DNA of 64,000 nt from Pseudomonadales bacterium (GTDB lineage: Bacteria > Pseudomonadota > Gammaproteobacteria > Pseudomonadales > Azotimanducaceae), in contig JACKNX010000009.1 in assembly GCA_024234635.1 (NCBI GenBank), forward strand, positions 62,001-126,000, given 5' to 3'. Of the stretch, positions 25,882 through 34,344 are shown one piece after another (the stretch's first letter is position 1; each line of letters begins with the position of its first letter). Position numbers and translations under genes: made by a program. Under the pieces are notes generated by a model that worked only from the letters and a program-made list of their open reading frames with translations, did no database searches and had not been told where the DNA came from.

Positions 25882-26011
25882 GAGGGGCAGCTCCAGTGTC
25901 TCGCAACGCCGGGCGGGGCCAGGGCAGGGCAGGTGATGGGCATCGGTACCATCCGCTTTTCACACGGCGCGAAGGGTACCAGAGCCGCCGGAGATGGCGA
26001 CACCGGGATGT

Positions 26012-26983
26012 CTACAACCAGCCCCGTCGCTTGAAGAGCAGGTAAGGCAGTACCGCCGAGATCACCATGAGCAGTATCGCCAGCGGATAACCGACCGGCC
26101 AGTGCAGTTCCGGCATGAACTGGAAATTCATGCCGTAAATCGAGGCAATGAGCGTCGGTGGCAGGAACACCACCGCGGCCACGGAGAAAAATTTGATGAT
26201 GCCGTTCTGTTCGATGTTGATCAGTCCCAGCGTGGCATCGAGAAGAAAGGTTGCCTTCTGCGTCAGCGAGTCGGTGTGATCCACCAGCGAGTGCAGATCA
26301 CGGGACATGGTTTTGATGCGATTGCGCACCTCCTTCTCCTGGCGCAACGGCTGGATGGCCTGCGACAGGTAGCCCAACACCCGGTCAAGCGACATGAGGC
26401 ATTCGCGCACGTTGGAATTGAGGTCCCCCTGGGCGCCGATCTGCTCGAGAATCGTCTGCAGATTCGCTTCGCGGCGATTTCGCCGACCGCGATTGCGGAA
26501 CACCATGGCCGACAGCGCCGCGATGTCCCGGCCTGCCCGCTCCAGGATATCCGCCATGCGATCGATCTGGGCTTCCAGCAGCGCCAGCAACACGCCTTCG
26601 CCGTCCTGACAGCCCAACGCCACCTTGGACGCGCGCGTTGGCATGGTGCGGAATGCCCGCGGTTCGGAATAGCGAATCGTGACCAGCCGGTGCTGCGTGA
26701 GGACAAAAGTGACCGGTGAAATGATGGGATGTTCGGTTTCCGTGCGCGACGGCAGCGTCGCCGTCATGAATACGGCGCCATCTTCCGTGTACAGACGCGA
26801 CGACACCTCGATCTCGTCCATCTCCTCACGCGTGGGAATGGCGATGCCGAGCGCCTTCTCGAGCGCCGATTCTTCATCTGGCGTGGGTTCCATCAGGTCG
26901 ATCCACACCACACCGTCCAACTGGGCGGGATCGCCGCGCGTGGACAGCAGGCGGTCCTGTTCATTGAGATACGCGCTGATCAT
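26012..26983 (-). CDS. corA: CorA-family magnesium/metal ion channel
   Basis: 323 residues from the ATG at 26983; the frame stays open about 195 bases further but that part has unlikely composition. A large cytoplasmic N-terminal domain with a long helix leads to two C-terminal membrane segments carrying the family-defining YGMNF selectivity motif, and the basic tail FKRRGWL. It imports Mg2+ (or Co2+/Ni2+) across the inner membrane as a pentamer. No co-transcribed partner. Confidence 0.93.
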   Translation of the reverse strand: MISAYLNEQDRLLSTRGDPAQLDGVVWIDLMEPTPDEESALEKALGIAIPTREEMDEIEVSSRLYTEDGAVFMTATLPSRTETEHPIISPVTFVLTQHRLVTIRYSEPRAFRTMPTRASKVALGCQDGEGVLLALLEAQIDRMADILERAGRDIAALSAMVFRNRGRRNRREANLQTILEQIGAQGDLNSNVRECLMSLDRVLGYLSQAIQPLRQEKEVRNRIKTMSRDLHSLVDHTDSLTQKATFLLDATLGLINIEQNGIIKFFSVAAVVFLPPTLIASIYGMNFQFMPELHWPVGYPLAILLMVISAVLPYLLFKRRGWL

Positions 26984-27287
26984 GCCGACAACCTCCTGCG
27001 CACCATCACCCTGCCTGTGCCCGTTGCCGGGAACTCTGACATTCCCCGACGTCGCGGTGCAAGCCGCCATACGGCACATCGCCGGCGGGATGCGCGCGCA
27101 ATGGCACATCGACCAGCGGCCATTGCTCCGTCGCAGCAATTTGTTGCGCGCCAGTACGCGCGGAAGCGTCGTGAGCAAGGCGCATCACGCGGGCAACGCA
27201 GCGTGCCCGCCCGGGACGCAGCGCTGCCACGGGCGCCTCCGAGCATCCCGGGGGCGCATGCCACGATGCGACGAATCGGGACTCCAG
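26984..27287. other. Intergenic region between corA and the receptor gene
   Basis: A 304-base region upstream of corA and downstream of the TonB receptor gene. I see no RNA gene, repeat or convincing protein frame in it. A corA promoter must be here, but no clear boxes stand out. Confidence 0.35.
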
Positions 27288-29321
27288 CTAGCGGAAGCGC
27301 ATCCGCACACCAGCCTGCAGTGACAAACCCGGCAACGGAACATAGGCAGCCCGGAACGAGGTACTCCGGCGTGCGTCCTCGTCGAGCAGGTTGCTGCCCT
27401 TGAGAAACACATCCCAGGCCAGCGGGCCGCTGTCCAGCACATGCAGTGTCAGGCTGGCGCCAAGCAGGGTGTAGGCCCCCGTGCGAAACGTGCTGATGTC
27501 GTGCTGGCGACCATGCCGGATCGCCTGCACATCCGCGGACCAGCGCTCTCCGGTGTAATCCAGGGAGAGCCCCAGTCGCCAGGGCTGCACGCGCGGCAGG
27601 TCCGCGTCGCCGGTGCGACCGCGCACGTAGTCACCGAACAGGCGCGCGGAAACACCGGGAGCCAGATGGCCCAGATCGACAGTCGTCTCCGCTTCAATGC
27701 CGTGGAAGCGGGCGTCTTCCTGGCGATACGGCGCCAGCGGCAGACCATCCTCGACCTCGCCGTTTTCCACGCGATAGATGTAGTCATCGATGGCGTTGAT
27801 GAATGCGTTCAGCTTCCAGTCGAACGATGCACCGTGATAGTGCAGCGATGCATCGAGGTTGTTTGCGGTTTCCACGCGCACGCGCATATCCCCCTGCGCC
27901 ACCAGCCCCACCTCGAACAGTCCCGTCGCCAGGTGCGCGCCATCCGAATACAGCTCCTCGATGCCGGCCAGGCGTTGCGAACGCGAGAGATTGACGTTGA
28001 AATCCATGGCCTCGCTGACTTCCCATTTCACGCCGCCTGCGAGCGACAACGCGTTCCGGCCATAGTCGGCGAGCGCCGCCGTGTCGTGTTCCAGTCGTTC
28101 GTAGCGGGCGCCAAATTCGGCGGTACCCCCGTCAAACGCATATTCCTCGAGCACGAACACGCCGATCCCGCGGGATTGCGTCACCGGCACGAAGGCCTCC
28201 GCACCCAGCGCGCTGAAATCGCGATTGTGCAGTTGTACGCCGACAGCGCTGCGCAGGTTGCCCAGCGGCGCGAGGATCAGCTCCGCCCGTGCTTCCCAGG
28301 CTTCGTTGTCGAAGGTGGTCGCCACATCACCAGTGGGCTCAATTTCCTGATGGCGATAGTCATTGCGCGCCACGCGCAGCCGCGCGCGTTCGAAGACGCC
28401 GCCGAGTTCGAGTTCCCCGCGCACATCGATGCGGGTCTGCCGGAGGTCGATGAACGGCCCTGGGAAAAGAGCCGCTTCCTCCACGTGATCTTCGGCGCCC
28501 GCCTCGTGCTCGTGCTCCTCCTCAGGCCCGGGCAGGCCGTAGCTCGTGGCGTAGCGCGAAACGGCAACACCGAGATATCCCCCGTCGCCGATCAGCGTGG
28601 CACCGCCGGCGAAACCGTCCGCTTCACCGTAGCTGTTGGCTACCGTGCCACGCCGCTCCTCAGCCGGCCTCGCCGCCGGATCCGCCGTCGCGAAGTCACT
28701 GATCTCGATATCGTTCGAACGTCGGTCAAAGCCGTCGAGATGCCAGGCGATGGCACCAGCCGCTCCATCCAGCCTTGCCGCCGCCGCCCGTTCGTGCGCT
28801 GCCGTGTCGCCGCGCACTTCCATCGCCGCCGTCAGCGCATCGTCCGGCAGCGCCGTTGGCACCCGGGAGTCGATGACATTGACCACGCCACCACTGGCGC
28901 TCGACCCGTACAGCAAGGTGGCGGGCCCGCGGATGATTTCGATCCTGTCGGCAAACAGCGGCTCGATCGGCACCGCGTGATCCGGGCTCAGATCCGCGGC
29001 ATCCAGTGTGCTGACGCCACTCTCCAGCACCGCCACACGCGCGCTTTCCTGTCCCCGGATGATGGGCCGACCAGCCACGGGGCCAAAGTACGAGCTGCTC
29101 ATGCCGAGCTCACCCGCAAGTGTCTCGCCAATGGAATTGGCTGCCTTGTGCAGTAACTCATCGCCGCCAATGACCAGCGCGGACTGCGTCAACTCATCCA
29201 CGGACCGCCCCAACGGCTCCGCCGTCACGACAATTTCCTCGATGATTTTTGTTTCTTCTTCCGCCCACACGGCAGGTGCTGCACCGATGCCCATCAGCAC
29301 CGGCAGACAGATACGCTTCAT
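27288..29321 (-). CDS. TonB-dependent outer-membrane receptor, ZnuD-like
   Basis: 677 residues from the ATG at 29321. A signal peptide (MKRICLPVLMGIGAAPAVWA) precedes a TonB-box-like segment (EIVVTAEPL), a plug domain with GRPIIRGQESARVAVLESG and EIIRGPATLLYGSSASGGVVNV, and a beta-barrel ending in the aromatic-terminated RMRFR. A His/Glu-rich external loop (EEEHEHEAGAEDHVEE) followed by FIDLRQTRIDVRGELE resembles the ZnuD zinc-receptor group. It would import a metal or metallophore using TonB energy. A small CxxC protein gene precedes it. Zinc specificity is an inference from the His-rich loop. Confidence 0.85.
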   Translation of the reverse strand: MKRICLPVLMGIGAAPAVWAEEETKIIEEIVVTAEPLGRSVDELTQSALVIGGDELLHKAANSIGETLAGELGMSSSYFGPVAGRPIIRGQESARVAVLESGVSTLDAADLSPDHAVPIEPLFADRIEIIRGPATLLYGSSASGGVVNVIDSRVPTALPDDALTAAMEVRGDTAAHERAAAARLDGAAGAIAWHLDGFDRRSNDIEISDFATADPAARPAEERRGTVANSYGEADGFAGGATLIGDGGYLGVAVSRYATSYGLPGPEEEHEHEAGAEDHVEEAALFPGPFIDLRQTRIDVRGELELGGVFERARLRVARNDYRHQEIEPTGDVATTFDNEAWEARAELILAPLGNLRSAVGVQLHNRDFSALGAEAFVPVTQSRGIGVFVLEEYAFDGGTAEFGARYERLEHDTAALADYGRNALSLAGGVKWEVSEAMDFNVNLSRSQRLAGIEELYSDGAHLATGLFEVGLVAQGDMRVRVETANNLDASLHYHGASFDWKLNAFINAIDDYIYRVENGEVEDGLPLAPYRQEDARFHGIEAETTVDLGHLAPGVSARLFGDYVRGRTGDADLPRVQPWRLGLSLDYTGERWSADVQAIRHGRQHDISTFRTGAYTLLGASLTLHVLDSGPLAWDVFLKGSNLLDEDARRSTSFRAAYVPLPGLSLQAGVRMRFR

Positions 29322-29344
29322 GACTGTTATCCCGACAAATGAAA

Positions 29345-29375
29345 AACGGCTGGCAACGTCGCGGACGACGTTGCC
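29345..29375 (-). terminator. Strong hairpin with T-run between the small CxxC gene and the receptor
   Basis: Perfect 10-base-pair stem GGCAACGTCG/CGACGTTGCC with a 4-base loop (29352-29375). On the minus strand it is followed by a GTTTTTC run at about 29349-29342. This is a good rho-independent terminator or attenuator shape, placed in the 67-base gap before the receptor gene, so it may set the receptor to small-protein ratio. Confidence 0.6.
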
Positions 29376-29388
29376 CGTTATCGTGGAT

Positions 29389-29718
29389 TCAGACGGTGGG
29401 CGGTCCCCGGGAAAGCGGCAGCGACAGCGATGGCCGCGCAACAGGCTGAACCTGCGGCACGGCAACCGGTGCGAAGTAGGTCGGTTGCCGGCGCACCAGT
29501 ACAACCGGCGCCGGCGGTGGTGCATCGGTGCGCACACCGGAATGGCAGAGGTGGCAGGGCTGTGAATCCGGGTGCGCAGCAAAATCGCTGTCGTGCACCG
29601 CAAGAAAGACCTGCAGAAGCAGAAACGCGCAGCCCACGGCTCCCATGGCCAGGCGATGGGCGATTCGAGGTTGATTGACAGCCGCGAACTGCATGGCGCG
29701 CAAGCTAGCGCGGTTCAT
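29389..29718 (-). CDS. Small membrane protein with CHLC motif (DUF2946-like)
   Basis: 109 residues from the ATG at 29718. One hydrophobic segment (about 24-42, GAVGCAFLLLQVFLAV) is followed by HDSDFAAHPDSQPCHLCHSG, a His/Cys-rich patch like that of short DUF2946-type proteins found next to metal-linked TonB receptors, then a proline-rich tail. It probably sits in the inner membrane with the CxxC patch in the periplasm, and may bind metal. It directly precedes the ZnuD-like receptor. The family assignment is by resemblance only. Confidence 0.62.
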   Translation of the reverse strand: MNRASLRAMQFAAVNQPRIAHRLAMGAVGCAFLLLQVFLAVHDSDFAAHPDSQPCHLCHSGVRTDAPPPAPVVLVRRQPTYFAPVAVPQVQPVARPSLSLPLSRGPPTV

Positions 29719-29758
29719 GTGCACCTGCAATGGCAACTTACCGGGGGGTGCGTAGGCA

Positions 29759-30070
29759 TTATCGACGGACCGGGTATTTCACCGCGTTGCGGGCAAGCTT
29801 GCTGGCTACGGCCGCGTCGACATCAATGCCCGCCATGGCCGCAAAGCGGGCCAGATAGATGAGTACATCGGCCACCTCGTCCGCCGCGGCGCCCTTTTGT
29901 ACGTCGTTCAGCCGTCGCGATTCGTCTTCCGTCAGCCACTGAAAGATTTCCACCAGCTCGGCAGCTTCCACCGACAGCGCCATGGCCAGGTTCTTCGGCG
30001 AATGGAAGCGGTTCCAGTCCCGCTCGTCCGCGAATTGCTGCAGGCGCGCCTGAAGGTCGGCAAAGTCCAT
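29759..30070 (-). CDS. MazG-like nucleotide pyrophosphohydrolase
   Basis: 103 residues, all-alpha. The metal-binding pattern EAAELVEIFQW and a later DEVADVLIYLARFA give the ExxE...ExxD set of the dCTPase/MazG superfamily, as in RS21-C6-type enzymes. It would hydrolyse non-canonical or excess nucleoside triphosphates to monophosphate and pyrophosphate in the cytosol. The start at 30070 is ATG; a GTG 3 bases upstream is possible. It follows the UDG-family gene by 15 bases, so both may serve nucleotide-pool or DNA hygiene. Confidence 0.88.
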   Translation of the reverse strand: MDFADLQARLQQFADERDWNRFHSPKNLAMALSVEAAELVEIFQWLTEDESRRLNDVQKGAAADEVADVLIYLARFAAMAGIDVDAAVASKLARNAVKYPVRR

Positions 30071-30085
30071 CACGTCTCCCTGGGA

Positions 30086-30685
30086 TCAGTCACGTTCAAG
30101 CAGTTCTGCGACGCGCGACCGCACCCAGGGAACCACCTCGGTTTCGAACCAGGGGTTGCGCCGCAGCCACAGGTTGTTGCGCGGGCTGGGATGCGGCATG
30201 GGCACCAGGGCCGGCAGATGTGCTCGCCAGTCCTGCACGATGCCCGTGAGTGAACCGCGCGCATCCGGCAGGTGCCAGGCCACCGCGTACTGGCCGAGCA
30301 CCACGGTCAGCTGAATGTGTGGCAGCTGCGCCAGCAGCCGGGATCGCCAGGTCTGCGCGCAACGCGGAGGCGGCGGCAGATCGCCCGACGTGCCCCGCCC
30401 CGGATAACAGAACGCCATCGGTACCACCGCAATGCGCGCCGGATCGTAGAAGGTGTCGCGGTCCACGCCCAGCCACTCGCGCAGGCGGTCGCCGCTCGGA
30501 TCGTTGAAGGGCAGCCCCGTGCTGTGCACGCGCGTGCCGGGCGCCTGACCGACAACCAGGATGCGCGCTTCCCGGCCGGCCTGCAGCACGGGGCGAGGGC
30601 CAAGCGGCAATTCGGCGGCGCAGAGCGTGCAGCGCCGGATCTCGCCCAGCAGCGTGGCCAGCGGTATGTCGTCAGGACTTTGCAT
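30086..30685 (-). CDS. Uracil-DNA glycosylase superfamily protein
   Basis: 199 residues. N-terminal cysteines (RRCTLCAAELP), the first UDG motif region VVGQAPGTRVHSTGLPFND and the C-terminal MPHPSPRNNLWL correspond to the UDG-superfamily active-site loops. The catalytic Asp/Asn of classical enzymes is not at the usual place: the first motif reads GQAPG, as in family 4-like proteins. It may excise deaminated bases, but the true substrate is unsure. It lies 7 bases after the flavoprotein gene on the same strand. Confidence 0.82.
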   Translation of the reverse strand: MQSPDDIPLATLLGEIRRCTLCAAELPLGPRPVLQAGREARILVVGQAPGTRVHSTGLPFNDPSGDRLREWLGVDRDTFYDPARIAVVPMAFCYPGRGTSGDLPPPPRCAQTWRSRLLAQLPHIQLTVVLGQYAVAWHLPDARGSLTGIVQDWRAHLPALVPMPHPSPRNNLWLRRNPWFETEVVPWVRSRVAELLERD

Positions 30686-30692
30686 GAGCGGG

Positions 30693-31838
30693 TTAAAAAG
30701 GGTTCTCGGTGGGCAAACCCAGCAGGTGCCGGCCAGCCTGTTCGCTGACCCGATCCCGATGTGCGTTGATGTGCAGTGGCATGGCCTGGAAATCCCGGTA
30801 GCGGCGTTCGAACGCGGCGCCTTCCCGCAACCCGTTGCCGCCCAGAACCCGCAGGATCAGCCGCATGGCGTCGTCGCAGAGACTGAGCGCCTGCATGCTG
30901 GCGGTGAGCTGCCGCAGGTAGTCGGTCTCCGTCGGGGTCTGCGCGGCATTGATGCGGGCGTCGGTTTCAGCCAGCGCCGCATACACCGTATCGCGCGCCG
31001 CGCGAATGGCCGCATCCGCCTGACCCAGATTGACGTGGATGGTAGGCCGCTCGGCCATCTTCACACCGAGAATGGCCACGCGCTCCCGAATGCCCTCGAC
31101 ACATTCACGCAGCGAGAACCTCGCCACGCCAACCGCCATGGCGCCCAGCCACAGGTCCGACAAAGCCACCCAGTCCTCCCGATAACGCGGATCGATCATG
31201 GCCCGGTCGGGCTCACGGAAGACTTCACGGTAACGGAAGGGAAAGGGCACGCGACGCTCGCGCGGTACCGCGGCGCCTTCGTAGTGCACATGGTCCGTGG
31301 CCGAAGCGCGCAGGCTCATGGCTTTCCAGGTTGCATCGATACGCACGCCAGGGTCGCGCAGATCGACCAGGGTGAATTCGGGCGTACGCCCCTCCACGAC
31401 AAAACTTACGCCGGCCCACTCCGCGTAACGCGCGCCGGAACCGAACGCCGCGGTGCCGTTCAGCCGCAGGTGGTCACCTTCCGGCAGCCCGCGCACCGCG
31501 GTGCTGGCGCCGGCCGGAAAACACACCCATTCGTGCCTTTCCACGATACCGGCGAGAAAGTCGCGATGGGCCGGACCGAGCAGGCCGCAGAAGAGATGGA
31601 ACGTGCAGAGGTGATTCCAAAGACACCAGGCAGTGGAACCGCAGGCGCCCGCCAGATGCTCCAGTTCCACGGCGATGTCCTGCACCCTCGCGGCAAGGCC
31701 GCCCAGATTGCGCGACGCCGACAGTCGCATGAGCTCACTGCGCTTGATGGCGGCAACCACCTCGGCACTGACGCTGCGGCTTGCATCCGCCGCCTCGGCC
31801 TGTGCGGCCACCATCGGCAGCAGTTCGGTCACCCGCAT
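30693..31838 (-). CDS. Acyl-CoA dehydrogenase-fold flavoprotein (HsaA-type hydroxylase-like)
   Basis: 381 residues from the ATG at 31838, with AGGAGGGG upstream. The sequence follows the acyl-CoA-dehydrogenase fold (SVSAEVVAAIKRSELMRLSASRNLGG, ACGSTAWCLWNH, C-terminal LRVLGGNGLREGAAFERRYRD). Lack of the catalytic glutamate context, and the ACGSTAW segment, fit the two-component flavin-dependent monooxygenase subgroup that includes HsaA. It would use reduced flavin from a separate reductase to hydroxylate an aromatic or steroid ring. No reductase gene is adjacent. Substrate unknown. Confidence 0.8.
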   Translation of the reverse strand: MRVTELLPMVAAQAEAADASRSVSAEVVAAIKRSELMRLSASRNLGGLAARVQDIAVELEHLAGACGSTAWCLWNHLCTFHLFCGLLGPAHRDFLAGIVERHEWVCFPAGASTAVRGLPEGDHLRLNGTAAFGSGARYAEWAGVSFVVEGRTPEFTLVDLRDPGVRIDATWKAMSLRASATDHVHYEGAAVPRERRVPFPFRYREVFREPDRAMIDPRYREDWVALSDLWLGAMAVGVARFSLRECVEGIRERVAILGVKMAERPTIHVNLGQADAAIRAARDTVYAALAETDARINAAQTPTETDYLRQLTASMQALSLCDDAMRLILRVLGGNGLREGAAFERRYRDFQAMPLHINAHRDRVSEQAGRHLLGLPTENPF

Positions 31839-31987
31839 GCACAACCCCTCCTGAAGTTTCCTTCAGCCTATCGCCAGTCAACGCGTGAGAGAACCGCGGT
31901 CGCGGACAAATTCCTTGCAAGTCCTGTCAACCGATGGTCATCCGGGGCGTTGAAGTCCGGACCATCGATATAACGCGAGATTCGATC

Positions 31988-32293
31988 ATGGCCGTACGGC
32001 GGTTCCTTCCAGCCCTTCTGGTCACCGGCAGCCTCGCGTATTCCGGCATCGTCTGCGCCGACGCCGGGGAACGCATCGAGCAGCGCCTCGACCAACGCGG
32101 CGACCGCATCGAAGACGCGCTGCGCAAACTACCGATGCGACAGCGTCAGGCGTTCATGCTGCGGGCTTGGGAAGGGCTGCACGTGCGCGACACCGCCAAC
32201 GCCATGGGCTGCTCCGAGGGCCGCGTGAAAACCCATTACTCCAGGGCCGTGCACAGCCTGCGCAATGATCTGGGGGACCATGCCAATGGATGA
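31988..32293 (+). pseudogene. Chimeric ORF: secreted-protein N-terminus fused to ECF sigma region 4
   Basis: 101 codons. Residues 1-25 are a signal peptide (MAVRRFLPALLVTGSLAYS...ADA), and 26-42 match the GERIxxRLDxRGDRIE repeat of small exported proteins. From residue 43 the sequence turns into sigma-factor region 4: LRKLPMRQRQAFMLRAWEGL, then the helix-turn-helix DTANAMGCSEGRVKTHYSRA. Region 2 is absent. These two halves belong to unrelated proteins, so a deletion probably joined two genes in frame. The sigma half is followed by the usual anti-sigma/DUF3106-type neighbours, supporting its origin. Confidence 0.75.
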
Positions 32294-32384
32294 GCCGGAC
32301 GAAACGGCACAACACCGGGCCAGCGATCTGGGTGAAACCCTGCGCGCGGCACACAAACGTGTGCCGGAGGCCGTGCGACCATGA
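32280..32384 (+). pseudogene. Truncated 34-codon ORF at the anti-sigma position
   Basis: A short frame (MPMDEPDETAQHRASDLGE...) overlaps the end of the sigma fragment and stops at 32384. In intact loci of this kind a DUF3619-like protein lies here. The frame has normal codon usage but only a helix-sized length, and the next frame (DUF3106-like) continues immediately in another reading frame, suggesting a deletion or frameshift. Confidence 0.45.
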
Positions 32385-32778
32385 CTCGTCGCCGCGCGAT
32401 GCGAAGCCGTTGCCATTGCCGGGGCCGGGATCGGGACCTGGTCCGGGGCTGTCCGCCGCGCAACAGGAACACGTCGCTCTGGGCGCGCAGCGCTGGCTGG
32501 ACATGAGCCGCCAGGAAAGGCACGTGGTGCTGGAGAAATATCAGCGCTGGCAGCAGCTGGCGTCTGCAGAGCAGGCAAGGTTGCTTGGCCGCTGGCGGGA
32601 GTTCCGCCAGCTCAGCACCGAGCAGCAGGGTCAGATGCGGGATACGATGCAGCGCTTCCGGTCCATGCCCCAGGACCAGCGCGACCGGCTTCGCCGCCAG
32701 GTCAGGACAATGAACCAGCAGCAGCGGGCACACGCGCTGCAACGCATGAAGCAACGGGCGGAAGCGGCACGCGCCTGA
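32385..32778 (+). pseudogene. DUF3106-like protein lacking its signal peptide
   Basis: The frame can be opened at an ATG at 32290 that overlaps the sigma stop (ATGA), but the first roughly 32 codons then run through the 34-codon frame above and look out of frame. From about 32400 it reads as DUF3106: LSAAQQEHVALGAQRW, then three tryptophan-spaced helical repeats (EKYQRWQQL, GRWREFRQL, QRFRSMPQDQRDRLR). Intact members are exported, with an N-terminal signal peptide; none is present. I read it as a broken gene, or one re-started without export. Confidence 0.6.
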
Positions 32779-32876
32779 CCCCGTCGGCCCTGAGTCGCGC
32801 TCGCAGGCAGCACGATGCGGACGCGTCGTTGACAGCGTGTTAACGTTGCGCTCCCTCCGTTTCCCGGCCCGTCGCG

Positions 32877-33311
32877 ATGCATCTGCTGCGCCACCTGCGC
32901 TATCTGGTTCTGGCCCTGTTGCTGCCCGCGGCCCTGCCTGCCCTGGCGGCGGATCTCACCTTCTCCGACGCCCGCGTGCGAGCGTTGATTCCCGGCCAGG
33001 ACAAAACCGTTGGCTATGTGAACGTGCGGAATGGCGGGAGCGCGCCCGTGACACTGGAGTCGGCCGTCGCGGAGGGAGTGCGCGCCATCGAGTTTCATGC
33101 CACGGTGAACGACAACGGCATGATGCGTATGCGCCGCCTGCAGACCCTCATCATCGCACCAGGGGAATCCGTCGCTCTCGAGCCAGGCGGCCGGCATCTG
33201 ATGCTGTTCGGTATCCCGGAGCTGAGCGAGTCCCTCACGATAACCTTTCGCACCGCTGACGGGCAGGGCGTTCAGGTGCCATTCCGGCGTGTCTCCCTGA
33301 CAGGCAACTGA
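32877..33311 (+). CDS. Periplasmic PCu(A)C copper chaperone
   Basis: 144 residues with a signal peptide (cleaved near ALPALAA, about residue 25). The copper-binding motif H-x10-M-x21-H-x-M is exact: His74, Met85, His107, Met109. PCu(A)C proteins carry Cu(I) in the periplasm for cytochrome oxidase assembly, often with Sco. No Sco or oxidase gene is adjacent here. It stands alone between the damaged DUF3106 locus and the convergent pomB. Confidence 0.92.
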   Translation: MHLLRHLRYLVLALLLPAALPALAADLTFSDARVRALIPGQDKTVGYVNVRNGGSAPVTLESAVAEGVRAIEFHATVNDNGMMRMRRLQTLIIAPGESVALEPGGRHLMLFGIPELSESLTITFRTADGQGVQVPFRRVSLTGN

Positions 33312-33357
33312 ACGCCCGTCTGCATGCCGGCCCCAGAAGGCCGTCACGAACGGCGGA

Positions 33358-34332
33358 TCAGAATATCTCGTCCGGTTTCAGCTCGAAACGGTACATGAGT
33401 TCTTCGCGGATCTGCTGATACAGCGTCGGGTCCTCGGAGCGGATCACCTCCAGCTCCTGTCGCACTTCGTCGTCCAGCCCCTGATTGATCACCACCTCCA
33501 CGCGGCGATTACGCGCCTTGCCGGCCGGCGTTTCATTGGAAACCAGGGGACGCGTGTCCGCATGGCCACTCACCGTGAAACGGTCGGGGGTCAGTTTGTC
33601 ATCAAACAGTGCATGCGCCACGCTCACCGCGCGCGCGCTCGACAGCTCCCAGTTCGACCGGAAGCGCGCGGTTGAAATGGGATCGTCGTCCGTGTGACCT
33701 TCCACCACGATCTTGCCTTCGGTGTCTTCCAGCGCCTTGCGTATGATCTTCAGCACCGGCTTGAAATTGGGTGTGAGGTCCGCCGATCCGGACGCAAAGG
33801 TGCCATGTTCCTTGATGCGGATGATGATCTTGCGGCCCGCCGTCTCCACTTCGATCACGCCTTCCTGGATTTCCCGCTGCAGCGCGGTGGCGATGTCCAC
33901 GGCCTCCTTCTCCGTTTCGCCGATGAGATCCTGCACCTTGTCCACGATGACCTGCTTCTGCGCATCGCCCTTTTCTCCTGTGTTGGAAGAGCCGAGATCC
34001 TGGCACTGCACGTCCAGCGATTCCCTGGTGATGTCCTCGGTCTTCTGCCAGATCTGGTTCAGCGGCGTGGGATCGGGTTTACCGGGCGAAAATTCCTGCG
34101 CGATGATGCTGGTGCCCTTGGGAATGGCATTGACGTCGATCTCCGCCTGCACGCCGAACGCGTTCCGCATGGAACCGGCCAGCCGCTTGAACTTGAGCAC
34201 GTCCATCTCCGCGAAGCTGAGCAGCAGCACGAAGAAACACATGAGCAGCGACATGAGGTCCGCGAACGTGGCAAGCCAGCCGGCACCACCACCGCCGTCA
34301 TCGCCACCGAGATCGTCATCATCATCATCCAT
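33358..34332 (-). CDS. pomB: Flagellar motor stator protein, sodium-type
   Basis: 324 residues. A short acidic N-terminus (six consecutive Asp), one membrane segment (ATFADLMSLLMCFFVLLLSF) carrying the ion-binding Asp25 in FADLM, and a C-terminal OmpA/MotB peptidoglycan-binding domain (VEGHTDDDPISTARFRSNWELSSARA, then ARNRRVEVVI). It anchors the stator to the cell wall and forms the ion path with PomA. It follows pomA by 12 bases. Asp25 corresponds to PomB Asp24 of Vibrio. Confidence 0.93.
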   Translation of the reverse strand: MDDDDDDLGGDDGGGGAGWLATFADLMSLLMCFFVLLLSFAEMDVLKFKRLAGSMRNAFGVQAEIDVNAIPKGTSIIAQEFSPGKPDPTPLNQIWQKTEDITRESLDVQCQDLGSSNTGEKGDAQKQVIVDKVQDLIGETEKEAVDIATALQREIQEGVIEVETAGRKIIIRIKEHGTFASGSADLTPNFKPVLKIIRKALEDTEGKIVVEGHTDDDPISTARFRSNWELSSARAVSVAHALFDDKLTPDRFTVSGHADTRPLVSNETPAGKARNRRVEVVINQGLDDEVRQELEVIRSEDPTLYQQIREELMYRFELKPDEIF

Positions 34333-34344
34333 GACGCGGCGACC

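Noticed and set aside
27441..29156. 571-codon plus-strand frame
   Set aside because: Antisense to the TonB receptor; composition is that of a shadow.
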